From Nocardia aurantia (GTDB taxonomy: Bacteria; Actinomycetota; Actinomycetes; Mycobacteriales; Mycobacteriaceae), in NCBI RefSeq assembly GCF_009604425.1, contig NZ_WEGI01000002.1:558001-622000 (forward strand): 64,000 bases of DNA. Reading direction: 5' to 3'. Below, piece by piece: positions 41,498-53,173 of the stretch. The notes under the pieces were generated by a model that did no database searches, was not told the origin of the DNA, and saw nothing but the letters and a program-made list of their open reading frames with translations. How positions within the stretch are numbered: the stretch's first letter is position 1; every line of letters begins with the position of its first letter. The translations under genes were made by a program, and so were the position numbers.

Positions 41498-44400
41498 TCA
41501 GCCGCCGAAGACCCGCTCGACGACCGTCTTGGCCCGGCGGGTGACCCGCATGTAGTGATCGAGGAACTCGCTGCCGTCGTCGTTGGGCCAGCCCGCGACC
41601 CGCGCGACCGCCGACAGCAACCGGCCCGGACCGGGCAGCTGATCGGCCGGTTTGCCGCGGACCAGGACCAGCGCGTTCCGTGCCTTGGTCGCCGTCAGCC
41701 AGGCGTCGCGCAGCAGGCCGACGTCGGTGGCGTCCAGCAGTTCGGCCCGCTCGATCGCGTCGAGCGACTCCAGCGTGGACGTGTTGTGCAGCTCCGGCAC
41801 CTCGTCCGCGTACCGCAACTGCAACAGCTGCACGGTCCACTCGATATCGGCCAGCCCGCCGCGGCCCAGTTTGGTGTGGGTGGCGGGATTGGCGCCGCGC
41901 GGCAGCCGCTCCGAGTCGACCCGGGCCTTGATCCGCCGGATCTCCCGCACCGACTCCGGCGACACGCCGCCCGCGGGGTAGCGCACCGCGTCGATCATCC
42001 GCAGGAACCGCACGCCGAGATCCTGATCGCCGGCGACCTGATGGGCCCGCAGCAGCGCCTGCACCTCCCAGGGCTGCGCCCACTGCTGGTAGTAGGCCTG
42101 ATAGGCGGCCAGCGTGCGGACCAGCGCGCCGTTGCGGCCCTCCGGCCGCAGTCCCGCGTCGACTTGCAACGGCGGATCGGTGCTGGGCGCGCCGAGTAGC
42201 CGCTGTACCTGATCGGCGACCCCGATCGCCCACTTCACCGCGATCGTCTCGTCCGCGCCCGGCCGCGGGTCGCACACGAACAGCACGTCCGCGTCGGAGC
42301 CGTAGCCCAGTTCGAAACCGCCGAGCCGGCCCATGCCGATGACCGCCAGATCCGCCGGCGCGGGCTCGCCCTGCTCCAGCTCACTCGCCCGGATCACCGC
42401 CTGCACCGCGGCCTCCAGCACCGCGACCCACACCAGCGACAGCGACCGGCACACCGCCGGGACGTCCAGCATCCCCAGCACGTCCGCGGAGGCCACCCGG
42501 GCCAGTTCGTGGCGGCGCAGCGACCGCGCGGTGGCGACCGCGCGGCGCGGATCGTCGTAGCGGGCGACGGCGGCCACGATGCGGCTGCCGACCTCGGCCG
42601 GTTTGGTGGTCGTGAGCAGCGGGCCGTCCGGCCCGTCGGCGAACATCCGGATCGTCTCCGGCGCGTTGATCAGCAGGTCGGGCAGATACGCCGACGAGCC
42701 GAGCACGATCATCAGCCGCTGCGCGACCGCGCTCTCGTCGCGCAGCTCGCGCAGGAACCAGATCTCGTCGTCGAGGCCCTCCGAGACGCGGCGATAGGCC
42801 AGCAGCCCCGCGTCCGGATTCGGGGTGTCGCCCAGCCACTCCAGCAGGGTCGGCAGCAATAGCGCCTGGATGCGGCCCTTGCGGCCCACCTCACCGGTCA
42901 GCGCCTTGAGATGGCCCAGCGCGTGCTCCGGAGCGACGTAGCCGAGCGCGGCGAGCTGCCGTACCGCCGCCTCCGGGCTCAGCCGCTGCGCGTCGGCGTC
43001 CAGCCGTGCCACCGATTCCAGCAGCGGCCGGTAGAACAGCTTCGCGTGCAGCCGCCGGACCCGCATCGCGTTGCGCTTGATCTCGCTCTGCAGCACGCCG
43101 ACCGCGTCCTGCCGGCCGTCCGGCCGCATATGGGCCGCGCGCGCGAGCCACCGCATGCCCTCCTCGTCGTCGGCGGCCGGGAGGGTGTGGGTGCGCTTGA
43201 GCCGCTGCAACTGCAACCGGTGCTCGAGCAGCCGGAGGAATTCGTAGGAGGCGGTCAGGTTCGCCGCGTCGTCGCGCCCGACGTAACCGCCGTCGGCCAG
43301 GGCCGCCAGCGCCTCCACCGTGCCCTGCACGTGCAGCTTCTCGTCGGCCTTGCCGTGCACCAATTGCAGGAGCTGCACGGCGAATTCGACGTCGCGCAGG
43401 CTGCCGTGACCGAGCTTCAGCTCGCGCTCGCGCATGTCCGCGGGCACCAGATCCTCCACCCGCCGCCGCATCGCCTGCACGTCGGTGACGAAATCCGAAC
43501 GCTCCGCCGCGTTCCAGACCATCGGCAGCAGTGCGGCGCGGTACTCCTCGCCGAGCTCCAGATCGCCGGTGGCGGGCCGCATCTTCAACAGCGCCTGGAA
43601 CTCCCAGGTGCGGGACCACCGCTTGTAGTACGCCACATGGGATTCCAGCGTGCGGACCAGCGCACCGGCCTTGCCTTCGGGCCGCAGCGCGGCGTCCACC
43701 TCGAAGAAGGCGTTACCGGCGACCGACATCAGCTCCGCGGCCAGCCGGGTCGCCTCGGTGTCGGCCGGTTCGGCGACGAACACCAGATCCACGTCGGAGA
43801 CGTAGTTCAGTTCCCGCGCACCGCATTTGCCCATCGCGATCACCCCGAGCCGCGACGTGACCGGCCGATCCGGGCACACCCGCGCCACCGCCACCGCCAG
43901 TGCCGCGGTCAGCGCCGCGTCGGCCAGATCGGAGAGGTGCCGGCCGACCTGCAGGTAGGGCAGCACCGGCTCGTTCTCCACGGTGGCGGCCAGGTCGATG
44001 GCCGCCAGCAGCATCAGCTGATCGCGATACCGCTTGCGCAGCAACGCGATGGACTCCGGACCGTGGATCTCGGCGCGGTGCAGCATCGGGCCGCCGCCGG
44101 GCTCCGGCCGTGCGCCCACCGCGGCGAGCAGATCCGCGATCAGTTCCGCGCGGTCCGGCAGCTCGCGACGCCGCAGCGACTGCCACACCGCCGGATCGGC
44201 CACCAGATGGTCGGCGAACGCTTTGGAGGATCCGATCAGCGCGAACAGCCGTCCGCGCAGGGCGGTTTCGGCCCGCAACGCGGAATCCAGTGCGGACCAG
44301 TCCGTTCCGAGCTTCTCCCGCAACCGGACCAGGGTCAGCAGGGCCAGGTCGGCGTCGGGCGACCTGGACAGCGCCCACAGCAGCGGAATACTTTCGACGT

Positions 44401-44503
44401 TGTCCCAGGCCAACTCTCGCAACGAGTCGGCAGCCGTCGGCTCGAGCAGGCCGAGCCGGCCTGCTCCGGGAACCGCGGGACGGGCAGTCGGTGGCCGAAC
44501 CAT
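41498..44503 (-). CDS. glnE: Glutamine synthetase adenylyltransferase/deadenylylase
   Basis: This 1001-residue bifunctional enzyme adds and removes AMP on the tyrosine of GlnA1. It has two nucleotidyltransferase halves, each with a G-x-G-x-x-x-(E/R)L-x-x-x-SDxDxxF signature: [20 protein letters not shown] (N-terminal) and [20 protein letters not shown] (C-terminal). They are linked by a helical region and C-terminal GlnD-PII-uridylyltransferase-like helices. The length is normal. A leaderless -10 lies 6 nt before ATG 44503, 23 bp after glnA2. The target Tyr406 is seen in glnA 30 kb away. Confidence 0.96.
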   Translation of the reverse strand: MVRPPTARPAVPGAGRLGLLEPTAADSLRELAWDNVESIPLLWALSRSPDADLALLTLVRLREKLGTDWSALDSALRAETALRGRLFALIGSSKAFADHLVADPAVWQSLRRRELPDRAELIADLLAAVGARPEPGGGPMLHRAEIHGPESIALLRKRYRDQLMLLAAIDLAATVENEPVLPYLQVGRHLSDLADAALTAALAVAVARVCPDRPVTSRLGVIAMGKCGARELNYVSDVDLVFVAEPADTEATRLAAELMSVAGNAFFEVDAALRPEGKAGALVRTLESHVAYYKRWSRTWEFQALLKMRPATGDLELGEEYRAALLPMVWNAAERSDFVTDVQAMRRRVEDLVPADMRERELKLGHGSLRDVEFAVQLLQLVHGKADEKLHVQGTVEALAALADGGYVGRDDAANLTASYEFLRLLEHRLQLQRLKRTHTLPAADDEEGMRWLARAAHMRPDGRQDAVGVLQSEIKRNAMRVRRLHAKLFYRPLLESVARLDADAQRLSPEAAVRQLAALGYVAPEHALGHLKALTGEVGRKGRIQALLLPTLLEWLGDTPNPDAGLLAYRRVSEGLDDEIWFLRELRDESAVAQRLMIVLGSSAYLPDLLINAPETIRMFADGPDGPLLTTTKPAEVGSRIVAAVARYDDPRRAVATARSLRRHELARVASADVLGMLDVPAVCRSLSLVWVAVLEAAVQAVIRASELEQGEPAPADLAVIGMGRLGGFELGYGSDADVLFVCDPRPGADETIAVKWAIGVADQVQRLLGAPSTDPPLQVDAGLRPEGRNGALVRTLAAYQAYYQQWAQPWEVQALLRAHQVAGDQDLGVRFLRMIDAVRYPAGGVSPESVREIRRIKARVDSERLPRGANPATHTKLGRGGLADIEWTVQLLQLRYADEVPELHNTSTLESLDAIERAELLDATDVGLLRDAWLTATKARNALVLVRGKPADQLPGPGRLLSAVARVAGWPNDDGSEFLDHYMRVTRRAKTVVERVFGG

Positions 44504-44509
44504 GCTCTC

Positions 44510-44515
44510 AAGTTA
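44510..44515 (-). promoter_or_regulatory. Leaderless -10 hexamer for glnE
   Basis: On the minus strand TAACTT lies 6 nt before ATG 44503 in the short glnA2-glnE gap, so glnE may have its own promoter besides read-through. Confidence 0.45.
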
Positions 44516-44526
44516 CATGGTGCGGG

Positions 44527-45864
44527 TCACAGATCCAGATACTCCTGCAGTTCCCAGGGGGTCACCTGCGCGCGGTAGCCCGCCCACTCACGGCGCTTGT
44601 TGCGCAGGAAGAAATCGAAGACGTGCTCGCCGAGTGTCTCGGCGACCAGCTCCGACCGCTCCATCGCCTGCAACGCCTCGTCCAGGCTGGTGGGGAGTTC
44701 CTTGAAGCCCATGGCCCGGCGCTCGGCCGCGGTCAGCGACCACACGTCGTCCTCGGCCTCCGGCGGCAGGGTGTAACCCTTCTCGATCCCGCGCAGGCCG
44801 GCGGCCAGCAGCACCGCGAACGCCAGGTACGGGTTGCAGGCCGAATCGGGGCTGCGGATCTCGACCCGCCGGGAGGAGGACTTGTTCGGCGTGTACATCG
44901 GCACCCGGACCAGCGCCGAGCGGTTGGACCGGCCCCACGACGCGGCCGTCGGCGCTTCGCCGCCGTGCACCAGCCGCTTGTAGGAGTTCACCCACTGGTT
45001 GGTGACCGCGCTGATCTCGTTGGCGTGCTCCAGCACGCCCGCGATGAAGGCCCGCGCGGTCGCCGACAGGTTGTTCGGGTCGTCCGGATCGGCGAACGCG
45101 TTCTGCTCACCCTCGAACAGGCTCATGTGGGTGTGCATGGCCGAGCCCGGGTGCTCCCCGAACGGCTTCGGCATGAACGAGGCCCGCACGCCCTCGTCGA
45201 TCGCCACCTCCTTGATGAGGTAGCGGAAGGTCATCACGTTGTCCGCCATCGAGAGCGCGTCGGCGTACCGCAGGTCGATCTCCTGCTGGCCGGGGGCGCC
45301 CTCGTGATGGCTGAACTCGACGGAGATGCCCATGGATTCCAGCGCGTCGATGGCGTGCCGGCGGAAGTTCGGCGCCTCGTCGTGCACCGCCTGGTCGAAG
45401 AAGCCGCCCTTGTCGACCGGGACCGGGGACAGGTTGGTATTGCTCGCCTTCAGCAGGAAGAACTCGATCTCCGGGTGCACATAGCAGCTGAAGCCGAGGT
45501 CGCCGGCCCTGTTCAGCTGCCGGCGCAGCACGTGGCGGGGGTCGGCCCAGGACGGCGAGCCGTCGGGCATGGCGATGTCGCAGAACATCCGCGCCGAGTG
45601 CTGATGCCCCTTGCTGGTGGACCAGGGCAGCACCTGGAAGGTGGACGGGTCCGGTTTGGCGACCATGTCGGCCTCCGACACCCGGGCGAAACCCTCGATC
45701 GCCGAACCGTCGAAACCGATGCCCTCCTCGAAGGCGCCCTCCAGTTCGGCCGGCGCGATGGCGACCGATTTGAGATAGCCCAGGACATCCGTGAACCACA
45801 GCCGCACGAAACGGATGTCACGCTCCTCGAGCGTGCGCAGCACGAATTCTTTCTGGCGATCCAT
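44527..45864 (-). CDS. glnA2: Glutamine synthetase GlnA2
   Basis: This 445-residue GS homologue starts MDRQKEFVLRTLEERDIRFV, as does M. tuberculosis GlnA2 (446 residues). It has GFDGSAIEGF, EFSHHEGAPGQQEIDLRY, FMPKPFGEHPGSAMHTHMS and RSNRSALVRVP. The adenylylation-loop tyrosine of GlnA1 is absent (region reads DDVWSLTAAERR), so it should not be a GlnE target. In mycobacteria GlnA2 is not the main GS; roles in D-glutamine/isoglutamine or other amide metabolism have been proposed. ATG 45864 was chosen over ATG 45882 because the -10 lies between them. Confidence 0.95.
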   Translation of the reverse strand: MDRQKEFVLRTLEERDIRFVRLWFTDVLGYLKSVAIAPAELEGAFEEGIGFDGSAIEGFARVSEADMVAKPDPSTFQVLPWSTSKGHQHSARMFCDIAMPDGSPSWADPRHVLRRQLNRAGDLGFSCYVHPEIEFFLLKASNTNLSPVPVDKGGFFDQAVHDEAPNFRRHAIDALESMGISVEFSHHEGAPGQQEIDLRYADALSMADNVMTFRYLIKEVAIDEGVRASFMPKPFGEHPGSAMHTHMSLFEGEQNAFADPDDPNNLSATARAFIAGVLEHANEISAVTNQWVNSYKRLVHGGEAPTAASWGRSNRSALVRVPMYTPNKSSSRRVEIRSPDSACNPYLAFAVLLAAGLRGIEKGYTLPPEAEDDVWSLTAAERRAMGFKELPTSLDEALQAMERSELVAETLGEHVFDFFLRNKRREWAGYRAQVTPWELQEYLDL

Positions 45865-45871
45865 ACGCGCG

Positions 45872-45877
45872 AGCGTA
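45872..45877 (-). promoter_or_regulatory. Leaderless -10 hexamer for glnA2
   Basis: On the minus strand TACGCT lies 7 nt before ATG 45864, which fixes the MDRQKE start. Confidence 0.5.
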
Positions 45878-45923
45878 AGCATTCCGAGTTAAATCCGTGT
45901 TACATGGCGAACACAGTGCTGAA

Positions 45924-47468
45924 TTAGCCACAGGTGAGCCCGTTCGGCGGCTCCCGCAGATCGGTCAGATAGTCGAACACGGCGTTGTCCACACACGCCA
46001 CGCCACCGGACAGGAACACGGTGTGCCGGGTGCCCTTGTTGGTGATCAACGCCGCGCCCAGTTGCTGAGCGAGGTTCACCCCAGCCTGATAGGGCGTCGC
46101 CGGATCCTGCGTGGTGGAGATGACCACCGTCCGGGTCAGCCCCGGCACCGAAACCTTGTGCGGCGTGGCGCTGTTGGGCACGGGCCAGAACGCGCACAGC
46201 TCCAGGGGAGCCTGATCGCCGCCGTGGCCGTCGTCCAGGAACGGGGCGACCTTCCGGTATTCGGCGTCCTGTTTGTCCACCGCCTGCCGATCCTTGACCG
46301 CCGGATCGTCGACGCAGTGGATGGCCAGGAACGCGTCCTGCGAGTTGTCGTAGCTGCCGTCGTTGCGGCGGCCGTTGTACAGATCCGCCAGCTTCAGCAG
46401 CAGATCGCCGGATCCGTTCGCCACCTGGGCGAGCCCCGCGGAGAGCACATTCCAGTTGTCCTCGGCGTACAGCGTGTTCTGCACGCCGGTGACGGCGTCG
46501 CCGAACGACAGCCCGCGGCCGTCCTTGGTCGGCACCGGGTGGTCCCACAGCGGTGCGAGCAGGGCGTGGAACCGGGTCACCGCCTGGGCCGGGTCCGGGC
46601 CCAGCGGACAGTCCGGTTTGGTGGCGCAGTCGGTGGCGTAGGCGTCGAAGGCCTTCTGGAAGCCGGCGGCCTGCTGCACCGATTCCGCGACCGGATCGGA
46701 GTCGGGATCCACCGCGCCGTCGAGCACCATCGCCCGCACGCGGTCCGGGAAACGCTCCGCGTACGAGTAGCCCAGCCGCGTGCCGTAGGAATAGCCGACG
46801 TAGGTCAGCTTCTGATCGCCGAGCACGGCCCGGATCACATCCATGTCCTGCACCACCTCGCGGGTGCCGACATGTTCCAGGAACTCGTCGCCGGTGCGCT
46901 CGGCGCAGTGCGCGGCGAACTGCTTGTTCTCGTCCTCGGCGGACGCGACCCCGGCCGGTGAGCCGTCCTTCGGCGGTTCGGCCCGTTCCGCGTCCCATTC
47001 CTGTCCCGTGAGGCAGGCGATCGCCGGGACGGACGCGCCGACGCCACGCGGGTCGAAACCGATCCGGTCGAAGCGCTGCGACAGCGGCGTGTCCTGGCCC
47101 TGCGCGGCCATCCACAGCCCGGCCTGCCCCGGCCCACCCGGGTTGAACAGCAGCGAGCCGACCTTCTTCCCGCTCGCCTTGATCCGGGAGATCGCGATCT
47201 GCGCGGTGCCGCCGTCCGGCTTCGCGTAGTCGATCGGCACGGTGACGTGGGCGCACTGGCTGTCGACCGGGAAACGGCTGCCCTGATCGCCGCCGAAGGT
47301 GTCGCAACCGGTCCACTGCAGCGCCTGGTTGTAGAACTTCTCCAGCCCGGCGGGGGTGGGGACGGCGGGCTCGGGCGAGCCCGGCACCACCTGTGACGTC
47401 GAACACGCGGCAGCCATCAGCAGAGAGGCGGCCAGCCCAGCGACTCGACCGGATCGCGACAAGGTCAT
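45924..47468 (-). CDS. Exported lipoprotein serine hydrolase, CaeA/Hip1 family
   Basis: This 514-residue protein starts with a lipoprotein signal (GRVAGLAASLLMAAAC). It has a TAP-like alpha/beta hydrolase fold: LLFNPGGPGQAG (oxyanion), YVGYSYGTRLG (nucleophile Ser227, Hip1 uses Ser228), TTQDPATPYQ (Asp) and TRHTVFLSGG (His), with TAP C-terminal domain. In M. tuberculosis two related genes (Rv2223c/Rv2224c) sit between glnA2 and panB and Hip1 cleaves GroEL2; here there is one. GGGAGG lies 8 nt before ATG 47468. A cell-envelope protease or esterase role is inferred. Confidence 0.93.
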   Translation of the reverse strand: MTLSRSGRVAGLAASLLMAAACSTSQVVPGSPEPAVPTPAGLEKFYNQALQWTGCDTFGGDQGSRFPVDSQCAHVTVPIDYAKPDGGTAQIAISRIKASGKKVGSLLFNPGGPGQAGLWMAAQGQDTPLSQRFDRIGFDPRGVGASVPAIACLTGQEWDAERAEPPKDGSPAGVASAEDENKQFAAHCAERTGDEFLEHVGTREVVQDMDVIRAVLGDQKLTYVGYSYGTRLGYSYAERFPDRVRAMVLDGAVDPDSDPVAESVQQAAGFQKAFDAYATDCATKPDCPLGPDPAQAVTRFHALLAPLWDHPVPTKDGRGLSFGDAVTGVQNTLYAEDNWNVLSAGLAQVANGSGDLLLKLADLYNGRRNDGSYDNSQDAFLAIHCVDDPAVKDRQAVDKQDAEYRKVAPFLDDGHGGDQAPLELCAFWPVPNSATPHKVSVPGLTRTVVISTTQDPATPYQAGVNLAQQLGAALITNKGTRHTVFLSGGVACVDNAVFDYLTDLREPPNGLTCG

Positions 47469-47609
47469 TGCACGATCCTCCCATCCGCGGCCGTGTGACG
47501 AATTCCATGGCCGTACGGCTCCGAACGGCGTGTCGGTCCGGGCAGACTGGTGAGGTCACCAACACCCGGGGACCCGCACGGGCCTCGAGGACCGACGAAA
47601 GGGACGATG

Positions 47610-48479
47610 ATGTCCGAATCCACTTCGGAAATGCCTGTCTACGGCGGGGCGCCGGCCCCCGCGGGCGGGGCGCCGCGGACTTCCCCCAAGAAGACGCGAG
47701 TGCACCACCTGCAGCAGTGGAAGGCGTCCGGTGAGCGCTGGTCGATGCTCACCGCCTATGACTATTCGACGGCGAGGCTGTTCGACGAGGCCGGCATCCC
47801 GGTGCTACTGGTCGGCGATTCGGCGGCGAACGTCGTCTACGGCTACGACACCACGGTGCCGATCACCACGGACGAGTTGATCCCCCTGGTCCGCGGCGTG
47901 GTTCGCGGCGCCCCGCACGCGCTGGTCGTCGCCGACCTGCCGTTCGGCAGCTACGAGGCGAGCCCCACCCTGGCACTGGCCTCGGCCACCCGGTTCATGA
48001 AGGAGGGTGGCGCCCAGGCCGTGAAACTTGAAGGCGGGGAACGAGTTTCGGAGCACATCGCCACCCTGACGATGTCCGGCATCCCCGTGGTCGCGCACAT
48101 CGGCTTCACCCCGCAGAGCGTCAACACCCTCGGCGGCTTCCGGGTACAGGGCCGCGGCGACGGCGCCGAACAGCTGATCGCGGACGCCATCGCCGTCCAG
48201 GAGGCCGGCGCGATCGCGGTCGTCATGGAGATGGTGCCCGCCGACCTCGCCGGGCAGGTCACCCGCAAGCTGACCATCCCGACCGTCGGCATCGGCGCCG
48301 GCGCGGAATGCGACGCCCAGGTCCTGGTCTGGCAGGACATGGCCGGCTACACCAGCGGCAAGACCGCCCGTTTCGTGAAGCAGTTCACCCAACTCGGCGA
48401 CCAGCTCCGCACCGCGGCGGCCACCTACGCCGACGAGGTCCGCCGCGGGGTCTTCCCCGGGCCGGAACACAGCTTCTGA
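47610..48479 (+). CDS. panB: 3-methyl-2-oxobutanoate hydroxymethyltransferase
   Basis: This 289-residue enzyme transfers a hydroxymethyl group from methylenetetrahydrofolate to ketoisovalerate, the first step to pantothenate. Landmarks are [36 protein letters not shown] (Mg-binding Asp), [36 protein letters not shown] and [11 protein letters not shown]. It matches the M. tuberculosis PanB almost end to end. Two consecutive ATG codons at 47607 and 47610 are possible starts; 47610 (MSEST) matches the family. GAAAGGG precedes them. It is divergent from the Hip1-like gene. Confidence 0.96.
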   Translation: MSESTSEMPVYGGAPAPAGGAPRTSPKKTRVHHLQQWKASGERWSMLTAYDYSTARLFDEAGIPVLLVGDSAANVVYGYDTTVPITTDELIPLVRGVVRGAPHALVVADLPFGSYEASPTLALASATRFMKEGGAQAVKLEGGERVSEHIATLTMSGIPVVAHIGFTPQSVNTLGGFRVQGRGDGAEQLIADAIAVQEAGAIAVVMEMVPADLAGQVTRKLTIPTVGIGAGAECDAQVLVWQDMAGYTSGKTARFVKQFTQLGDQLRTAAATYADEVRRGVFPGPEHSF

Positions 48480-48514
48480 TCCGCGGGGACGCCCACCCGC
48501 GGTGAGCCCGGAAA

Positions 48515-48544
48515 ACCCGGTGCGGCCGCCCGGCCGCACCGGGT
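48515..48544 (+). terminator. Perfect 14-bp hairpin after panB, touching the next promoter
   Basis: ACCCGGTGCGGCCG (48515-48528) pairs perfectly with CGGCCGCACCGGGT (48531-48544), with AAAA before it and ACTTTC after. It is a likely panB terminator. The last T is also the first base of the -10 TACTTT of the next gene. Confidence 0.7.
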
Positions 48545-48549
48545 ACTTT
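48544..48549 (+). promoter_or_regulatory. Leaderless -10 hexamer for phosphotransferase gene
   Basis: TACTTT lies 6 nt before ATG 48556. Confidence 0.5.
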
Positions 48550-48555
48550 CCCGCC

Positions 48556-49512
48556 ATGCACGTCCCCTCGCGACAGCACCGGTCGCCGGACGCACGGGCC
48601 GCCCCGCGACACCACTGCTTTCCGACCGCGCCGGTCTCGCTGTCCGCGACGCCACTACACCCGCTGGCGCGGTGGGCCACCGACGCCGCGACCGCGCTGG
48701 GCATCACCATCACCGGCCCCGCCGAAGAAATGCGCCGCCGGGACTGGACCCTGCTCGCCCGCATCCCCACCACCGCCGGCCCGCTCTGGGCCAAGGCCTG
48801 CGCCCGCGCCTTCGCCCACGAAGGCCCGCTGCTGCACACCCTGCACCGCCTCGCACCCGGCAGCGTCCCCGAACCCCTTGCGCTGCACCGTGACAACGGC
48901 TGGTTCCTGACCGCCGACGGCGGCGAGACACTCCGTGCCGACCCCGCCCAACGAATCCCGCCCGGTACCGGATCCCACCCGGCCCCCGCCCGCTGGCAGT
49001 CCGCCCTACGCACGTACGCCCAACTCCAGCAACAACTTTCCCCACACATCACCGAACTCCGCGCCACCGGCGTCCCGGACCTGCCCCCCGCCCGCCTGCT
49101 CGAGGTGTACCAGCACTACGAACACCGCGCCCCGGGTCTCACCGCCGCGATCACCGATGCCGCAGCCGAACTGGACCGCTACGGCCGCCTCACCCTGGAA
49201 CACAACGATTTGCACCCCGGCCACGTATTCGCCACCGGCACAAGGTTCTTCGACTGGGGTGACGCGGTCCTCACCCATCCCTTCCTGTCGATGCGCACCC
49301 TCCACGACCCGAACCGCGAGACCTACTTCGACGCCTGGCGCACCCTCGGCCCCGTCACCCCCACCGAAATCGCGCTCGCCGAACGCCTGGCCCCGCTCAC
49401 CGCCCTGCATCCCTGGCGCACCCTCGACCTCACCCCTGGCAGCCCCGCCGCACCCCTTGCCCACTTCGTCGACGACCTACTGACGCAGTTGCGCAACGGT
49501 TTCGAGCGCTGA
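48556..49512 (+). CDS. APH-like phosphotransferase family protein
   Basis: This 318-residue protein has the C-terminal kinase-like catalytic core of aminoglycoside/choline phosphotransferases: LEHNDLHPGHVF (Brenner-type loop; H-N-D-L-H-P-G-H, where canonical enzymes have HGDxxxxN, so Asn is His) and RFFDWGDAVLTHPF (DxD-like metal site). The N-terminal half has AKACARAFAHEGPLL and a DRDWTLLARI-like segment (RRDWTLLARIPTTAG). Substrate unknown; antibiotic resistance should not be assumed. The start at ATG 48556 is supported by the leaderless -10. Confidence 0.82.
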   Translation: MHVPSRQHRSPDARAAPRHHCFPTAPVSLSATPLHPLARWATDAATALGITITGPAEEMRRRDWTLLARIPTTAGPLWAKACARAFAHEGPLLHTLHRLAPGSVPEPLALHRDNGWFLTADGGETLRADPAQRIPPGTGSHPAPARWQSALRTYAQLQQQLSPHITELRATGVPDLPPARLLEVYQHYEHRAPGLTAAITDAAAELDRYGRLTLEHNDLHPGHVFATGTRFFDWGDAVLTHPFLSMRTLHDPNRETYFDAWRTLGPVTPTEIALAERLAPLTALHPWRTLDLTPGSPAAPLAHFVDDLLTQLRNGFER

Positions 49513-49629
49513 CGGTCTCGAGAGCGCCAAACCGCTCGACACGACGCGCGACACGCCGTAAATGATTGCAGCACAAAGGTTTCACGCCGAAATCTGCGAG
49601 AAGTTGTGGCACAGAATCGATCGCGCCGG

Positions 49630-49635
49630 TAGTTT
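49630..49635 (+). promoter_or_regulatory. Leaderless -10 hexamer for Rpn-like gene
   Basis: TAGTTT lies 7 nt before ATG 49643. Confidence 0.4.
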
Positions 49636-49642
49636 GCCGGGT

Positions 49643-51545
<1,903 letters not shown>

Positions 51546-51546
<1 letters not shown>

Positions 51547-52523
51547 TGAACACGAAGGCCGGGCCCGCGCTGATCGCCGCCCTCGACGACGACATCGACC
51601 GCCTGTTGACCGCCGAACCCGAAGTGCGCGAGGACATCCCCGATTCGGTGCACCAGATGCGCGTCGCCACCCGCCGGCTGCGCAGTGTGCTGCGTTCGTA
51701 TCGGAAGGTGCTGCGGCGTGGCCTCGTCGACGATATGCGCACCGAATTGCATTGGCTGGCAGGATTGCTCGGCGTCGCCCGCGACGCCGAGGTGCGCGCC
51801 GACCGGTTCGCGACCCTGCTCGAGGAGCAGCCGCCCGAGCACCGCGACGCCGCCGAACGCCTGGTCACCGACGAGCGCGCGAAATACGCTGCCGCGCATC
51901 AGGAAGTGCTGGCCGCCCTCGACGGTGACCGCTATGCGGCGCTGCACGGCCGGCTCGCCGACTGGCACGACCGCCCGCCGCTGCGCCGCCGGCACCTGAA
52001 GGACGAGGCGGGCACCGTCTTCTCGGGAGTGCTGCGCGACGATTTCCATCGCCTGCAACGACTGGCCCGCACCGGCACCGAGCTCACCGGCGACGAGCGC
52101 ATCGAACATCTGCACGAGATCCGCAAGGGCGCCAAGCGATTGCGGTACTGCGCCGAGGCCGCGGTCCGCGTACTCGACGGTCCCGCCGAGGAATTGGCCG
52201 ATCGCGCCAAACACCTCCAGACGGTGCTCGGCGACCACCGCGACGCGGTCGAGGCCCAAGAGGCCATCCGGTCCCGCGCCGTCGTGGCGGCCGCCCGCGG
52301 CGCCGACACCTCGGGCTACGACGAACTCGCGGAGATCGAGGCCGACGCCGCACAGAAGGCCCTCGACGAGTACCCGGCCGCGGCCGCGTTCCTGAAGCAC
52401 GAGTACGGCAGCAAGGCGCTCCGGAAGACCCAACGGCACAAGAAGTCCGAACGGCACAAGAAGTCCGAACGACACAAGAAGTCCGGGCGGCACAAGAGGT
52501 CCCGGCGGCCCGGGAAGAAATAG
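51546..52523 (+). CDS. CHAD-domain protein with Lys/His-rich repeat tail
   Basis: This 325-residue protein has a CHAD domain (about 10-285): VHQMRVATRRLRSVLRSY and LHEIRKGAKRLRYCAEA are the two conserved basic helices with histidines, typical of polyphosphate-binding CHAD proteins. The last 30 residues consist of HKKSER-type repeats, strongly basic, which may add polyphosphate or nucleic-acid binding. TGATG overlap with pip shows translational coupling. It may target granules of polyphosphate, inferred from the family. Confidence 0.9.
52434..52505 (+). repeat. 18-bp tandem repeat in CHAD gene 3' end
   Basis: Four units of CGGCACAAGAAGTCCGAA and variants begin at 52434, 52452, 52470 and 52488. 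They encode RHKKSE repeats. Confidence 0.85.
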
Positions 52524-52526
52524 GCC

Positions 52527-53045
52527 TCAGCACAGTCCGGCCAGCTTGTACAACACCAGCGAGCCGGCGACGGCGACGTTGAGGCTGTGCCCCGAGCCCA
52601 CCATCGGGATCTCCACCGCCACATCGAGACGGTCCAGTCCCTCCGCCGGGATGCCGGAGCCCTCGTTGCCCAGCACCACCACGGTCCGCCGCCGCGCGGT
52701 GGGCAGGTCACCGAGCCGGATCGACTCGTCGGTCAACTCCACTCCGACGATCGCCGAACCGCCGCCGCGCTGCCGATCCAGCCAGCGGTCGACCCGGCCG
52801 TCGATCCAGTGCACACAGGACGGGTGCCGCAGCGTGTTGCCCTGAGCCAGCGCCTCGGGCACCCAGGGCCGCCGCGGCACCGCCAGGCAGGCGCCCACCG
52901 CATCGCAGCTGCGTAACAGGGTCCCGAGGTTGACGCCGTGTTTCGGCCAGAGCGGCGCGGCGATCAGATGGTTCCAGCAGCCGTGCCCGCGAGGGCGGCG
53001 CTGCCGATGGATCTCGGCGGGCGTCCGCGCCCGCACCCCGCTCAT
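52527..53045 (-). CDS. SPOUT (TrmH/SpoU) RNA 2'-O-methyltransferase
   Basis: This 172-residue protein has SPOUT motif 1 (NLGTLLRSCDAVG), motif 2 (VVLGNEGSGIP) and motif 3 (IPMVGSGHSLNVAVAGSLVL), which form the knotted SAM site. It methylates ribose in tRNA or rRNA; the exact nucleotide is not predictable. The single-domain size is like TrmL-type enzymes. It converges with the CHAD gene, only 3 bp apart, and shares no terminator. Confidence 0.92.
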   Translation of the reverse strand: MSGVRARTPAEIHRQRRPRGHGCWNHLIAAPLWPKHGVNLGTLLRSCDAVGACLAVPRRPWVPEALAQGNTLRHPSCVHWIDGRVDRWLDRQRGGGSAIVGVELTDESIRLGDLPTARRRTVVVLGNEGSGIPAEGLDRLDVAVEIPMVGSGHSLNVAVAGSLVLYKLAGLC

Positions 53046-53173
53046 CGCGGTGCGGGAAGGACCTTCCCGCGTGGTTCGATCAGAGTCATGCGAACGGCGC
53101 TTCGCGGCGCACCGGGGCCATCACCGAGGCGAGCGCTTCGCCCGCAACCGATTCCACGGTACCCGTGGTGGGA

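Noticed and set aside
48556..49512. Aminoglycoside resistance gene
   Set aside because: The kinase-like motifs only place it in the broad APH fold; the catalytic loop is non-canonical and no resistance subfamily signature is visible.
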